Below are positions 1 through 8,854 of a stretch of 64,000 nt of DNA, piece after piece. A program made the position numbers and the translations under genes. This stretch comes from Pedobacter puniceum (GTDB taxonomy: Bacteria; Bacteroidota; Bacteroidia; Sphingobacteriales; Sphingobacteriaceae). The DNA is taken from assembly GCF_009674685.1 (NCBI RefSeq), contig NZ_WKJI01000002.1, positions 806,001 to 870,000 of the forward strand, written 5' to 3'. The notes under the pieces were generated by a model. The model searched no databases and had not been told where the DNA came from. It worked only from the letters and a program-made list of their open reading frames with translations. Positions within the stretch are counted from its first letter, which is position 1; each line of letters opens with the position of its first letter.

Positions 1-1213
1 ATTCTGATCTTTTTAGAATCAACTCGTGTTTATCATGTACTTTTTGGTGAGCGTTTATACCCGCAATAAAACCTTGTGCTGCCGCTTCTTCATAACCTGT
101 TGTTCCGTTTATTTGCCCAGCGAAGAATAGATTTTTAATCAGTTTTGTTTCTAGGGTTAAACTTAATTGTGTAGGAGGGAAGAAATCATATTCTATAGCA
201 TAACCTGGTCTAAACATTTTTGCATTCTCAAAACCTGGTATTAACCTTAATGCTTTTTGTTGAATATCTTCTGGTAAGGATGTAGAGAAGCCATTAACAT
301 ATATTTCTACTGTATTCCAGCCTTCAGGTTCAACAAAAATTTGATGCCTTTCTCTTTCTGCAAATCTATTTATTTTATCTTCTATAGACGGACAGTATCT
401 TGGACCTAAACCTTTGATTCTTCCAGTAAACATAGGAGATTTTTCAAATCCTAGTTTTAGAGTTTCATGTACTTCGCTATTAGTGTAGGTAATCCAGCAG
501 CATCTTTGTTCAGTTGGGACAGGGGTATCAGTAAAAGAGAATTTACCTCTTTCTTCGTCGCCCCATTGTTCCTCCATTTTAGAGTAGTCTAAAGATCTAC
601 CGTCAACCCTTGGAGGTGTACCGGTTTTCATTCTGCCAGCTTCAAAACCTAGTTCAACTAGCTGTTCTGTTATGCCTGTTGCTGATTTTTCACCAGTTCT
701 ACCACCACCCATTTTTTTCTCTCCAATATGGATAACACCGTTTAAAAAAGTGCCATTTGTTAAGACTACAGATTCGGCTTCTATCTCTATACCTAATGAT
801 GTTTTTACACCACAAACCTTATCATCTTTTACAATAATTCCGCTTGCCATGTCTTGCCAGATATCCAAATTTGGAGTGCTTTCTAGTGTTAGTCGCCATT
901 CTTCAGCAAAACGCATCCTGTCGTTTTGAGTACGTGGAGACCACATTGCTGGCCCTTTAGAACGGTTAAGCATTCTAAACTGTATGGTTGATTTATCAGC
1001 TATAATACCCGATTTACCACCCATAGCATCAATTTCTCTTACAATTTGTCCTTTAGCTACACCACCCATAGCTGGGTTGCAACTCATCTGAGCTATAGTA
1101 CCCATGTTCATGGTAATAAGCAAAGTTTTAGAACCTAAGTTTGCTGCTGCTGTTGCTGCTTCACATCCGGCATGTCCTGCACCAACTACAATTACGTCAT
1201 ATTTTTCAAACAT
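1..1213 (-). CDS. mnmG: tRNA uridine-5-carboxymethylaminomethyl modification enzyme MnmG (GidA), C-terminus missing
   Basis: FAD-dependent enzyme that, with MnmE, installs the cmnm5U modification at the wobble uridine of certain tRNAs. Translation from the ATG at 1213-1211 begins MFEKYDVIVVGAGHAGCEAA, with the FAD-binding GAGHAG at residues 11-16. Further along are the family segments SCNPAMGG, GTFLNG and GRMKTGTPPR. About 404 codons are present; the family is usually about 620 residues, so roughly the last third lies beyond the left window edge. The gene follows the ABC-F gene on the same strand, separated by 73 bp that contain two parS palindromes. mnmG commonly lies near the replication origin, which fits those sites. 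Confidence 0.97.
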   Translation of the reverse strand, partial: MFEKYDVIVVGAGHAGCEAATAAANLGSKTLLITMNMGTIAQMSCNPAMGGVAKGQIVREIDAMGGKSGIIADKSTIQFRMLNRSKGPAMWSPRTQNDRMRFAEEWRLTLESTPNLDIWQDMASGIIVKDDKVCGVKTSLGIEIEAESVVLTNGTFLNGVIHIGEKKMGGGRTGEKSATGITEQLVELGFEAGRMKTGTPPRVDGRSLDYSKMEEQWGDEERGKFSFTDTPVPTEQRCCWITYTNSEVHETLKLGFEKSPMFTGRIKGLGPRYCPSIEDKINRFAERERHQIFVEPEGWNTVEIYVNGFSTSLPEDIQQKALRLIPGFENAKMFRPGYAIEYDFFPPTQLSLTLETKLIKNLFFAGQINGTTGYEEAAAQGFIAGINAHQKVHDKHELILKRSE

Positions 1214-1221
1214 ATTTTTAA

Positions 1222-1237
1222 TGTTTCACGTGAAACA
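1222..1237. other. parS: parS centromere site 1 (ParB/Spo0J binding palindrome)
   Basis: TGTTTCACGTGAAACA, a perfect 16-bp palindrome identical to the widely conserved bacterial parS consensus. ParB loads here and spreads to drive chromosome segregation and SMC loading. It sits 8 bp upstream of the mnmG start codon, in the mnmG leader. Its centre is 36 bp from that of the second site. Confidence 0.9.
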
Positions 1238-1257
1238 ATTCTTCTTTTTTATCTTCA

Positions 1258-1273
1258 TGTTCCACGTGGAACA
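1258..1273. other. parS: parS centromere site 2
   Basis: TGTTCCACGTGGAACA, a second perfect 16-bp palindrome. It is the variant of parS with C/G at positions 5 and 12, as in the classical Bacillus subtilis sites. It lies 13 bp past the stop codon of the ABC-F gene, so both sites share the 73-bp gap between that gene and mnmG. Two adjacent sites with different but both canonical sequences make chance very unlikely. Confidence 0.9.
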
Positions 1274-1286
1274 TGAGTATTTTTTG

Positions 1287-3152
1287 TTATGCGAGTTCTG
1301 ATAATTCTAACCAACGCATAGATTTTTCATCTAGTTCGTTTTGTTTTTCCTCAATTAAGTGTGAGGTTTTGATAATCTCATCTGGATTAGAAATGCTATT
1401 TAAGCTATCTGTTAAACTCTTGATATTTTGTTCTAAAACCTCTATTTCATTATTCAAGGCTTCAAGCTCTTGCTTCTCTTTAAAAGTAAGTTTTGCTTTT
1501 TCTTTAGCAGGAGCGGGGCTAGCGGTTTTTGATTGTTGTTTTTTAGCTTGCTCTTTTTCTAATTGTTTAAGTATTTCTTGCTCTTCTCGGTAAGAAGAAT
1601 AATTACCATTATAGATTCTTATTTTACCATTGCCCTCTAATATGAAAAGCTGTTCGGTTAGTTTATCTACTAAATATCTATCGTGTGAAACTAAAATTAA
1701 AACACCCGGATAATTTTCAAGAAACTCTTCTAAAACATTTAGGGTGTCAATATCTAAATCATTAGTAGGCTCATCCAGTATTAAGAAATTTGGATTTTTA
1801 ATTAACACCTTCATTAAGTGTAATCTTTTCTTCTCGCCACCACTTAATAAGCTTACAAAGCCATGTTGTTTCTTGGGCGGGAATAAGAAAAGTGTAAGAA
1901 GTTGAGAAGCTGTAATTGTACTTCCATCTGCAAGGGTAATATACTCGGCAATATTCTTTACAACATCAATAACACGCTCATCTTCTTGGAAGCTTAAGCC
2001 TGATTGGTGGTAATATCCAAAAACAGTAGTCTCACCTTTTTTAATAGTTCCTGAATCAGCTTTTAATTCTCCGGTTATAAGATTTAAGAAAGTGGATTTT
2101 CCAGTTCCGTTTTTTCCGGTTAAACCTATTTTATCACCTTTCTTAAAGGTGTAAGAGAAATCATTGATGATAGAAATGTTGTTAAATGTTTTATTGATAT
2201 GTTCTATCTCTAATATTTGATTTCCTTGTCTGCTAACTTTTACTTCTAGTTTTACCTGTTCTCTAGCTCCATTGCCTTTAGACCGCTCCTCTAAATCATA
2301 AAAAGCATCTATTCTGGCTTTAGATTTTGTAGCTCTTGCTTGAGGCTGTCTTCGCATCCATTCTAGTTCCTTTTTAAGCAGGTTTCTGTTCTTAGCTAAA
2401 GTAGCTTGGTCTGCAGCATCTTTTTCTGATTTCTTTTCTAAATAATAAGCGTATTTGCCTTTATATGAAAAAACCTGACCATTGTCTAACTCAATAATTT
2501 CATTACAAACATTATCTAAAAAATAACGGTCGTGGGTAACCATTAAAATGGTTTTTCCGCCAGTATTTAAGAAACTCTCTAACCACTCAATAGTATCAAT
2601 ATCTAAATGGTTGGTAGGTTCATCTAATACATAAACATCGGGTTCATCTATCAATAACTTAGCTAAACTTAACCTCTTTTTTTGTCCACCAGAAAGGTTA
2701 GATATTTTCTGATGTAAATCATGAATGCCTAATCTTCCAAGAATGGTTTTTATTTGATGTTCGTATTCCCAAGCATTAAGATTGCTTAACTCTTCTGTAA
2801 GTTCGTTTATCTTGTCTAAATCTGGGTTTTCTTCTTCTAAAAGCTCTTCGTACTCTCTAATAATTTGTTGCTGCCTATTATCTAAGCTGAAAATAAAATC
2901 GCTGATGCTGGCATCGGCACTAAATTTTGGGTCTTGTTCTAAATAACCAAATCTGATATCTTTAGCCTTTACTACTTTTCCTTCGCTAGGTAATATTCTT
3001 TCTGCTAACAATTTCAAAAGGGTAGATTTTCCGGCACCGTTAATACCTACTAAAGCTACTCTTTGTCCTTGTTGTATGCCAAAAGTTAAATTTCTGAAAA
3101 GCCAATAATCGTTAAAGGCATGACCTAATTGTTCTGCTGATACTATACTCAC
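1287..3152 (-). CDS. uup: ABC-F family ATPase, Uup-like
   Basis: Soluble ABC protein with two nucleotide-binding domains and no membrane segments; ABC-F proteins act on the ribosome or on DNA intermediates. Walker A of domain 1 is GINGAGKST at residues 36-44, with LSGGQ and LDEPTNHLD following; domain 2 has GKNGTGKST, LSGGEKKR and LDEPTNDLD. An inter-domain helical linker rich in K and R (including MRRQPQARATKSKARIDAF) separates them. The last ~90 residues form a charged coiled coil after a proline/alanine linker, the arrangement typical of Uup rather than EttA. Its start overlaps the stop of the upstream oxidoreductase gene by 4 bp (ATGA), so the two are probably co-transcribed. Assignment to ABC-F is firm, to Uup itself likely. 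Confidence 0.9.
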   Translation of the reverse strand: MSIVSAEQLGHAFNDYWLFRNLTFGIQQGQRVALVGINGAGKSTLLKLLAERILPSEGKVVKAKDIRFGYLEQDPKFSADASISDFIFSLDNRQQQIIREYEELLEEENPDLDKINELTEELSNLNAWEYEHQIKTILGRLGIHDLHQKISNLSGGQKKRLSLAKLLIDEPDVYVLDEPTNHLDIDTIEWLESFLNTGGKTILMVTHDRYFLDNVCNEIIELDNGQVFSYKGKYAYYLEKKSEKDAADQATLAKNRNLLKKELEWMRRQPQARATKSKARIDAFYDLEERSKGNGAREQVKLEVKVSRQGNQILEIEHINKTFNNISIINDFSYTFKKGDKIGLTGKNGTGKSTFLNLITGELKADSGTIKKGETTVFGYYHQSGLSFQEDERVIDVVKNIAEYITLADGSTITASQLLTLFLFPPKKQHGFVSLLSGGEKKRLHLMKVLIKNPNFLILDEPTNDLDIDTLNVLEEFLENYPGVLILVSHDRYLVDKLTEQLFILEGNGKIRIYNGNYSSYREEQEILKQLEKEQAKKQQSKTASPAPAKEKAKLTFKEKQELEALNNEIEVLEQNIKSLTDSLNSISNPDEIIKTSHLIEEKQNELDEKSMRWLELSELA

Positions 3153-3805
3153 ACTAATTCTTTTATGATATCTGATGGATAGGTAAAAATACCCTGATCT
3201 TCTTTTAATGATTGTTGATACATAGCTAACGCAATAACCGATGTTTTAATACTTCTATATTTCTTTAAAGAGCCTATTAATAAAGGATCTATAGATTTCA
3301 TCAATGATAAGGCTATTTTTTCACCAATACGCTTTTCTTTTCTTTCTCCTCTTAATAGGGAAGGTTGGTAAATATGTATGCTTGGGATGTTTAAAGCTTT
3401 TAAATCATCTTCTGTTTCGCCTTTAATTTTACTATAAAAATTTGATGATTGAGCGTTAGCGCCCAAGGCAGAAACCAGATGATATTGTTGAACCTGATTT
3501 TCTACTGCAATTTTCCCAATTTCAATAGGGATATCGTGGTCAATTTTTCTGTAGTTATTTAAATCTGGTGTTTTAGCTCTGGTTGTACCTATACAGCAAA
3601 AAATAACATCTGCTTTTATATGTTCTTTAATCTCCCAAAGGTTAGAAAAATCAGTAATAATTTCTTTTAGCTTTTGATTTTGGATGTTTAATGACTTTCT
3701 AACAAGTACAATTACATCTGTGTAGGTGTTACTATGCAGTAATACCGACAGTAATTCACTGCCAATAAGTCCGCTTGCACCTATAATAATTGCTTTTCTA
3801 GTCAT
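3149..3805 (-). CDS. NAD(P)-binding atypical short-chain dehydrogenase / epimerase-like protein
   Basis: Rossmann-fold protein of 218 residues starting MTRKAIIIGASGLIGSELL; GASGLIG near the N-terminus is the dinucleotide-binding loop. It resembles the NmrA/HTATIP2-like oxidoreductases (FCCIGTTRAKT, and an HLVSALGANAQSSNFYSKIKGE stretch with a Y-x3-K-like catalytic pair). The substrate is unknown. A TTG codon five codons upstream (3820) keeps the frame open, but a -7 promoter box on this strand at 3832-3825 would put transcription start close to that TTG, so the ATG at 3805 is preferred. The 3' end overlaps the ABC-F start by 4 bp. Confidence 0.8.
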   Translation of the reverse strand: MTRKAIIIGASGLIGSELLSVLLHSNTYTDVIVLVRKSLNIQNQKLKEIITDFSNLWEIKEHIKADVIFCCIGTTRAKTPDLNNYRKIDHDIPIEIGKIAVENQVQQYHLVSALGANAQSSNFYSKIKGETEDDLKALNIPSIHIYQPSLLRGERKEKRIGEKIALSLMKSIDPLLIGSLKKYRSIKTSVIALAMYQQSLKEDQGIFTYPSDIIKELV

Positions 3806-3824
3806 TTTATCTAAAATCAATCTG

Positions 3825-3832
3825 CAAAAGTA
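3825..3832 (-). promoter_or_regulatory. -7 box for the oxidoreductase/ABC-F unit
   Basis: Read on the minus strand this is TACTTTTG, matching the Bacteroidota -7 consensus TAnnTTTG. It ends 19 bp before the ATG at 3805. A convincing -33 TTTG is not evident. Confidence 0.55.
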
Positions 3833-3840
3833 CGCATTTG

Positions 3841-3848
3841 TATCTTTG
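3841..3848 (+). promoter_or_regulatory. -7 box for the pirin gene
   Basis: TATCTTTG matches TAnnTTTG. It lies 9 bp from the minus-strand box, so the two promoters are back to back in the 116-bp divergent gap. The pirin start codon is 73 bp downstream. Confidence 0.5.
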
Positions 3849-3921
3849 GAATAAATATTGTATGTTTAAACATGTAATTTTTTATATAAAAAAGACAAGT
3901 AACATTTAAAAATATTTCATC

Positions 3922-4635
3922 ATGAAAACGATTATACACAGAGCTTCTGATAGAGGAGCAAAACAAATTAGCTGGTTAAAAAGCTACCATTCTTTCAGTT
4001 TTGGCGATTATCAAGACCCAAATAAAATGAGTTTTGGCTTATTAAGGGTATTAAATGATGATTATGTAGAGCCTGGAATGGGTTTTGGTATGCATGGCCA
4101 TGAAAATATGGAAATTGTAAGTATTCCGCTTTATGGTTCTTTAAACCATCAGGATAGTATGGGAAACGATGCTGTAATTAAAACTGGCGACGTACAAATT
4201 ATGAGCGCTGGAACTGGCATTAGACATGCAGAATTTAATGGTAGTAAAGCAGAACCTGTTAAATTTTTACAGATTTGGGTTTTTCCAAAGGAATATAACA
4301 TTCAGCCTAGATATGATCAAAAATCTTTTAAGGAAGAGGATAAGCATAACCAGTTTTTAACAGTTGTTTCTCCGGATAAGGATAATAAGCAAGCTGTTTG
4401 GATTAACCAAGATGCATGGTTCTCTTTAGCTAATTTAGAAGCCGGTAAAGAGCTTTCTTACAATTTAAAAGGAAATAATAGCGGTGTATATATTTTTGTA
4501 TTACAAGGCCAATTAGGTGTTGCAGAACACGTTTTAGATAACAGAGATGCTATTGGTGTTTACGATACAACATCAGTAGCTGTAAAAGCTCATTTAGATA
4601 CTAAGCTTTTGGTGATAGAAGTACCAATGGCTTAA
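3922..4635 (+). CDS. Pirin family protein (YhhW-like bicupin)
   Basis: Bicupin metalloprotein of 237 residues. The N-terminal cupin carries the pirin metal ligands: H58 and H60 in GMHGHENMEI and H102/E104 in TGIRHAEFN. The N-terminus (residues 6-30, HRASDRG...SFSFGDY) and the length match the bacterial YhhW branch, some members of which have quercetin 2,3-dioxygenase activity in vitro; the physiological role is generally unknown. It is a single gene with its own promoter box and a strong shared terminator. Confidence 0.93.
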   Translation: MKTIIHRASDRGAKQISWLKSYHSFSFGDYQDPNKMSFGLLRVLNDDYVEPGMGFGMHGHENMEIVSIPLYGSLNHQDSMGNDAVIKTGDVQIMSAGTGIRHAEFNGSKAEPVKFLQIWVFPKEYNIQPRYDQKSFKEEDKHNQFLTVVSPDKDNKQAVWINQDAWFSLANLEAGKELSYNLKGNNSGVYIFVLQGQLGVAEHVLDNRDAIGVYDTTSVAVKAHLDTKLLVIEVPMA

Positions 4636-4643
4636 TTATAAAT

Positions 4644-4673
4644 AAAGGGTTAAACTTTTAAGTTTAACCCTTT
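4644..4673. terminator. Bidirectional terminator between pirin and ybeY
   Basis: A 14-bp perfect stem (AAAGGGTTAAACTT paired with AAGTTTAACCCTTT, 2-nt loop) between two convergent genes. The right arm contains the stop codon of ybeY (4664-4666), so the hairpin overlaps the coding end. Confidence 0.85.
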
Positions 4674-5107
4674 CTAAATGCTCTTTTAGCCAAATAAAAA
4701 TCTTCCATCTCAGTCATTTTAGCCTTTTCTTCTTTTTTCTTATCGGGGTAACCCAAAAGATGTAATGTACCGTGTATAATAACCCTGTGCAATTCATCGC
4801 TTACGGCTACTTTGAAAGTTTTGGCATTTTCTTTTATCCTATCTATACTGATAAAAATATCGCCATAAATGATTCCTTTTTCCTCGCTATTATCAAAAGT
4901 GATAATATCTGTAAAGGTATCATGGTTTAGGTATTGCTGATTGATACTTAGTAAATAAGTATCAGAACAAAATATAAAATTAAGTTCTTGTAACTGATGT
5001 TTTTCTTCTTCTATAGTGGTATTTATCCAGTTTCTAACTGCATTTTTATGTTTCAGATCATAGGTAGTATCTTCTTCAAAAAAATTTATGGGCAGTTTTT
5101 TCATCAA
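4664..5107 (-). CDS. ybeY: Endoribonuclease YbeY (16S rRNA maturation)
   Basis: Small zinc-dependent RNase of the UPF0054 family, 147 residues, acting in 16S rRNA 3'-end processing and ribosome quality control. The signature IIHGTLHLLGYPD holds two zinc-binding histidines, H112 and H116. The third ligand position, His in E. coli, is Asp122 here. The mid-protein segment TFTDIITFDNSEEKGIIYGDIFIS also fits. It is the last gene of a minus-strand run with the RsbW-like gene (25-bp gap) and the DUF4175 gene. In many Bacteroidota ybeY precedes mnmG; here pirin and the ABC-F gene intervene. Confidence 0.93.
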   Translation of the reverse strand: MMKKLPINFFEEDTTYDLKHKNAVRNWINTTIEEEKHQLQELNFIFCSDTYLLSINQQYLNHDTFTDIITFDNSEEKGIIYGDIFISIDRIKENAKTFKVAVSDELHRVIIHGTLHLLGYPDKKKEEKAKMTEMEDFYLAKRAFRKG

Positions 5108-5132
5108 ATCTTTGTTTATGCAAAGATGGAGA

Positions 5133-5561
5133 TTAGAACTTAAAATGTAGCTCTACTTCGTTTCCTTTTGTATTAAAAATACATTGGTCTGCCAGTTGTT
5201 TCATAATAAATACGCCTCTACCACTTAAATTTTCTAAATTTTCTGGTGCAGTTGGGTCTGGTAGGTTATTAAAATTAAAACCTTCACCTTGGTCGGCAAC
5301 TGTAAATACTAATCTTTTATTATTAATAATTTCAAGATTTAAATAAACCAATTTATTTGGATTTTGCTTATTTCCATGAAAAATAGCATTCGTAACCGCT
5401 TCGTTAAGGCAAGTCATTAAATTAGCGTAAACATCATCTCCTATATTTAGGGTAGCAACCAAATCATCAACAAAATTTTCAACTACTGCTATACTATTCT
5501 CATTTGAAGGAAGTTGAAGAGAATAGAGTCCTTTATCCATTATCCCTGAAAGATTACTCAT
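5133..5561 (-). CDS. RsbW-like ATP-binding protein (anti-sigma / serine kinase fold)
   Basis: Stand-alone HATPase_c domain of 142 residues. The N-box is NEAVTNAIFHGN (N53, E54, N58), the G1 box ADQGEGF (89-95) and the G2 box SGRGVFIMKQLAD (113-125). This is the fold of RsbW/SpoIIAB partner-switching kinases. No anti-anti-sigma (STAS) gene or sigma factor is adjacent, so its partner must lie elsewhere. It is 2 bp from the upstream DUF4175 gene and 25 bp from ybeY, so it is almost certainly in the same operon. Confidence 0.85.
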   Translation of the reverse strand: MSNLSGIMDKGLYSLQLPSNENSIAVVENFVDDLVATLNIGDDVYANLMTCLNEAVTNAIFHGNKQNPNKLVYLNLEIINNKRLVFTVADQGEGFNFNNLPDPTAPENLENLSGRGVFIMKQLADQCIFNTKGNEVELHFKF

Positions 5562-5563
5562 AA

Positions 5564-8500
5564 TTATTTCCTCTTATTTAATTTTTTAAAGTAATCACTA
5601 ATTTTTGACTTATAAAAATTATTTAACGCTGGAGATACTGTTTTTAGCATTTCAGCCTCATTTTCTTTTATTTTTTCATATTCTTTAAGTACTAAATTAT
5701 AATTTGGTGCAAATTGTTTTCCGGCTTTACTTTCTTTTTGTGTGTCTTGCTCTCTTTCTCTTTCGGCTTTTTCTGCTTCCAATAGCCTCGTTTGTATCTC
5801 TTGTTGCCTGTTAATAGCCTCTTGTGTAATACGTTTGTTTACGAGATCAGTTTCTGTTTGTTCCATGTCTTGCATGATTTTTTCCAGATTTCCTAATTTA
5901 CCTTTCCCATCTTTATTAAGCTGTTGATTAAGTTCTTGTAAAGCTTGCCTAATCATTTGTTGTTGCTGTGCCATTTCAGAAAACTGCTGGCTCATTTGTT
6001 TATTACCTTTTTGCCCTTGCGGGATGCCTTGCTGCTGCATTTGCTCTTTGGCCTTTTGCATATTTTTAGTAAGCTCCTGCTGCATTTTAGATAGCTGTGA
6101 TATCCCTGGTTTAGGCTTTCCTTTACCGCCAGATTTAGCATTCTTCATCGCATTTTGCAGTTGTTCTAAGGCTTCACTAAGCATTAAAGATAGATTATTG
6201 ATAGCTGTTAAAGCATATTGCTGGTTTCTGTTTACCTCTGCAATTTTACGTTCTGTAAGGTTTTGTAAAGCTTCTGCAATTTGTTGGTTAATTTGGCTTA
6301 TCTCTTTATTTACCGTAGCTGATATTTGTGGAACCCGTTTGCTTAAACTATACAAGCTGTCTTCAACAATTTTTAAATTATCCTTAATATTCCTTTGTCG
6401 CTGACCAATCTCATTAAACCTAGGGTCGTTAATGTTGGTATTCTTTAGATCAAGCATCAATTTTTCTTGGTCAAAAGAGCTTTTTAATAAGTTTTGAAGA
6501 ATTTGCCTTAAAGCTAGGGCATCAACTTGGCTTTGTTCAGCATCGTCTTCACTTTGCATCTCCTTTAGCTTATTAGCCATTTCTTGCATTTCAGAAGCAG
6601 CATCTTTTTGTGCTTCATTGGCTTTTTGCTTACGGTTTTGTGCTAGATTTTCTTCTGCTAACTGTAACTGTTTTTCAATAGCTTGTTGTTGTTCTTTTTG
6701 TTGATCAAAATTTTCTGGTTGCTCTAAAAGCTGATTTTTTTCTGCTATTTCTTTTAAGTCTTCTTTAAGCGTATTAAACTCTTTTTTAATTTCTTTTTGT
6801 TGATTTAAATTGGGTTTATTGATGTTTCCTTCCTGCTTTTTTGCAAGGTCTTCCAATTTATCTATCGCCTGATTTATTTTTTGCTCAACTTCCAGTTGCT
6901 TGTAAAGCTCAAGAATACGGTCTAATTCTTTTTTCAGAGATTTTTGGTCGCTTTGCACCTGCTTAAGCTCTTGATTAGGAACATCGCTAAGCTTTTGCTC
7001 CAACATTTTCTGAATTTCCTTTAATAAAGATTTAGTCTTCTCATCCAATACATTATCAAACAGCTCTTGTATTTGCTTTTGCTTCTCTAAAAGTTCTTTG
7101 TTGTTATCAAGTTGATTGCGCTCTAGTAAATTCTTCTGATTTTCTTTACTTATCTCTTTTAACAACTCTTCTAGCTTTTGTTGTTTATCAAGCAATTCTT
7201 GTGCTTGCTTTTGCTGAGTATAATCCATACTCTTGGCATTTAACAACTCTTGATTTAACTTTCGGGCTTCATCTTGAATCTTTTGAGCTTGCTTAATAGC
7301 ATCAGAAATTTTTTGCTTAACGTTTTGTGTGCTTTCTTCTACTTTTTCTATAAGCTCATTTTTACTTAAAAGCCTGTAGGTTTTAACACTTGTTCTACTG
7401 CTTTTAGGGCCGTTTACACCGTCATTATCAGAAACTTCAAAATAATAACTAATTTCTTCGCCTGCTTTTATACCTGTGTTACTAATAGGCCAGAAGTAGA
7501 AGAAACTACTTTGTAAACTACCTTTATCCAATTTTACAGGTGCTTTAAACTCTTTTCCTAGTCTGCCTTTATCGTTAGATGATGTAATTTTATAGTGAAA
7601 ATTTAAACTGTTTAAACCATAATCATCACTGGCTTTCCCAATAAAATATAATACTTGGCTATTAAGCGAATCAGCTTTTTCTGTAGCTTCAATTTGTGGA
7701 AAAGCATCTGGTAAAACCTCTATCTGATAATTTAAAGCATCTGGTATAACCCATTTATTCTGAGGTTTTAAACTATACAAAGCACTTTTTGTTAGCTTAA
7801 GCTGATAGCTAAACTGATTGCTGGTATTAGGTTTTAGCTGGATATTATTTTGTAGATAATTGAAAGTTAATGCTGTAGTATGCTCTGCATTGATTAACCA
7901 TTTTACAACAGTTCCTTCTGGCAAACTAATATCACCAGGATTCTCTAAAACCTCGTTTTTCTTTTTTAAGTAAGCCGGATAAGTCAAAAATAGCTTAACA
8001 CCTAAAATACTTGGCTTTTTGCTTATTTTTAAGGTATAAGTTTCAGAGTAAAACTCGCCAGCTTTAAATCTAAAACTTACATCCTCTTGTAAATTCTTAA
8101 AAGTATGGTTGAAGTGGATAATATTTTCTTGTGTTAATCTGAAACTGTTAACACCGTCTTCTATGTAAACTTCCTGAGGTATTTCTGTTCCGCTTAGCTT
8201 AATTTTAAGCTGAAAATCTTCTCCTTGTACGCCTGATAAATTTTTGTTTAATATCTCGAAGTTGAAAGGAGCTTTTTTAACAAAACGCTGGTTATGTTTA
8301 ATAATTCTGCTAGTACCATCAGTAATAATAGCAGGCGTTGTAAATGCTAAAACTAGCATCACCATAGCCGGTACAATAGCATAGCGTAGATATTTCTTGT
8401 TTTCACTGATTTTTATAGCCGATACAAACGGAATAGGCTGTAATTGCTTAACCCTTTGGTTAATACTAGCCAAAATCAAAGCTTCATGTTCAGGCTTATC

Positions 8501-8854
8501 AGTTAAAGCTTTCTGTAGTTGTAAAGTATTAAGGAGTTTGTCTTTTACATCAGGAAAATGATTTCCAATGATGATAGATGCTTGTTCATGATTTATAAAA
8601 GCGCCTAGTTTCAAATATTTCAGTAAATATTTACCAACCAAAAACCAAGCTAAAGCAAACTGGCTGATAATAAATAGGTAGAAGAGAATGGTTTTAGTAA
8701 GCGGATTAAAATAGCTGTAGTATTCTGCTATAATCACTACTAAAAAAGCGGCCAAAAAAATAGCACAAAGCCAAATCAAGCCCCTAATAATTTTATTGAG
8801 GTAATATTTCCTGATGAAATCGTCTATCTTTTTTAAAAAGTCAGCGTAATCCAT
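5564..8854 (-). CDS. DUF4175 family membrane-anchored coiled-coil protein
   Basis: Protein of 1096 residues. Hydrophobic segments near residues 24-45, 55-75 and 155-178 anchor the N-terminal part. A beta-rich region follows (about 180-490), then about 600 residues extremely rich in Q, K, E and N with long heptad-like stretches predicted as coiled coil (QEARKLNQELLNAK..., QKQIQELF..., EQMQQQGIPQGQKGNKQMSQ). This architecture matches Bacteroidota proteins annotated DUF4175, whose function is not established; a cell-envelope scaffold role is only inference. The A-rich, T-poor coding strand produces long open frames on the opposite strand that are not genes. It heads the operon with the RsbW-like gene and ybeY. 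Confidence 0.85.
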   Translation of the reverse strand: MDYADFLKKIDDFIRKYYLNKIIRGLIWLCAIFLAAFLVVIIAEYYSYFNPLTKTILFYLFIISQFALAWFLVGKYLLKYLKLGAFINHEQASIIIGNHFPDVKDKLLNTLQLQKALTDKPEHEALILASINQRVKQLQPIPFVSAIKISENKKYLRYAIVPAMVMLVLAFTTPAIITDGTSRIIKHNQRFVKKAPFNFEILNKNLSGVQGEDFQLKIKLSGTEIPQEVYIEDGVNSFRLTQENIIHFNHTFKNLQEDVSFRFKAGEFYSETYTLKISKKPSILGVKLFLTYPAYLKKKNEVLENPGDISLPEGTVVKWLINAEHTTALTFNYLQNNIQLKPNTSNQFSYQLKLTKSALYSLKPQNKWVIPDALNYQIEVLPDAFPQIEATEKADSLNSQVLYFIGKASDDYGLNSLNFHYKITSSNDKGRLGKEFKAPVKLDKGSLQSSFFYFWPISNTGIKAGEEISYYFEVSDNDGVNGPKSSRTSVKTYRLLSKNELIEKVEESTQNVKQKISDAIKQAQKIQDEARKLNQELLNAKSMDYTQQKQAQELLDKQQKLEELLKEISKENQKNLLERNQLDNNKELLEKQKQIQELFDNVLDEKTKSLLKEIQKMLEQKLSDVPNQELKQVQSDQKSLKKELDRILELYKQLEVEQKINQAIDKLEDLAKKQEGNINKPNLNQQKEIKKEFNTLKEDLKEIAEKNQLLEQPENFDQQKEQQQAIEKQLQLAEENLAQNRKQKANEAQKDAASEMQEMANKLKEMQSEDDAEQSQVDALALRQILQNLLKSSFDQEKLMLDLKNTNINDPRFNEIGQRQRNIKDNLKIVEDSLYSLSKRVPQISATVNKEISQINQQIAEALQNLTERKIAEVNRNQQYALTAINNLSLMLSEALEQLQNAMKNAKSGGKGKPKPGISQLSKMQQELTKNMQKAKEQMQQQGIPQGQKGNKQMSQQFSEMAQQQQMIRQALQELNQQLNKDGKGKLGNLEKIMQDMEQTETDLVNKRITQEAINRQQEIQTRLLEAEKAEREREQDTQKESKAGKQFAPNYNLVLKEYEKIKENEAEMLKTVSPALNNFYKSKISDYFKKLNKRK

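Noticed and set aside
5564-8854. Several long open frames antisense to the DUF4175 gene
   Set aside because: They mirror the Gln/Lys/Glu-rich codons of the coiled coil (CTT, TTG, TGC on the other strand) and give Cys/Ser/Leu-rich proteins with no family resemblance.
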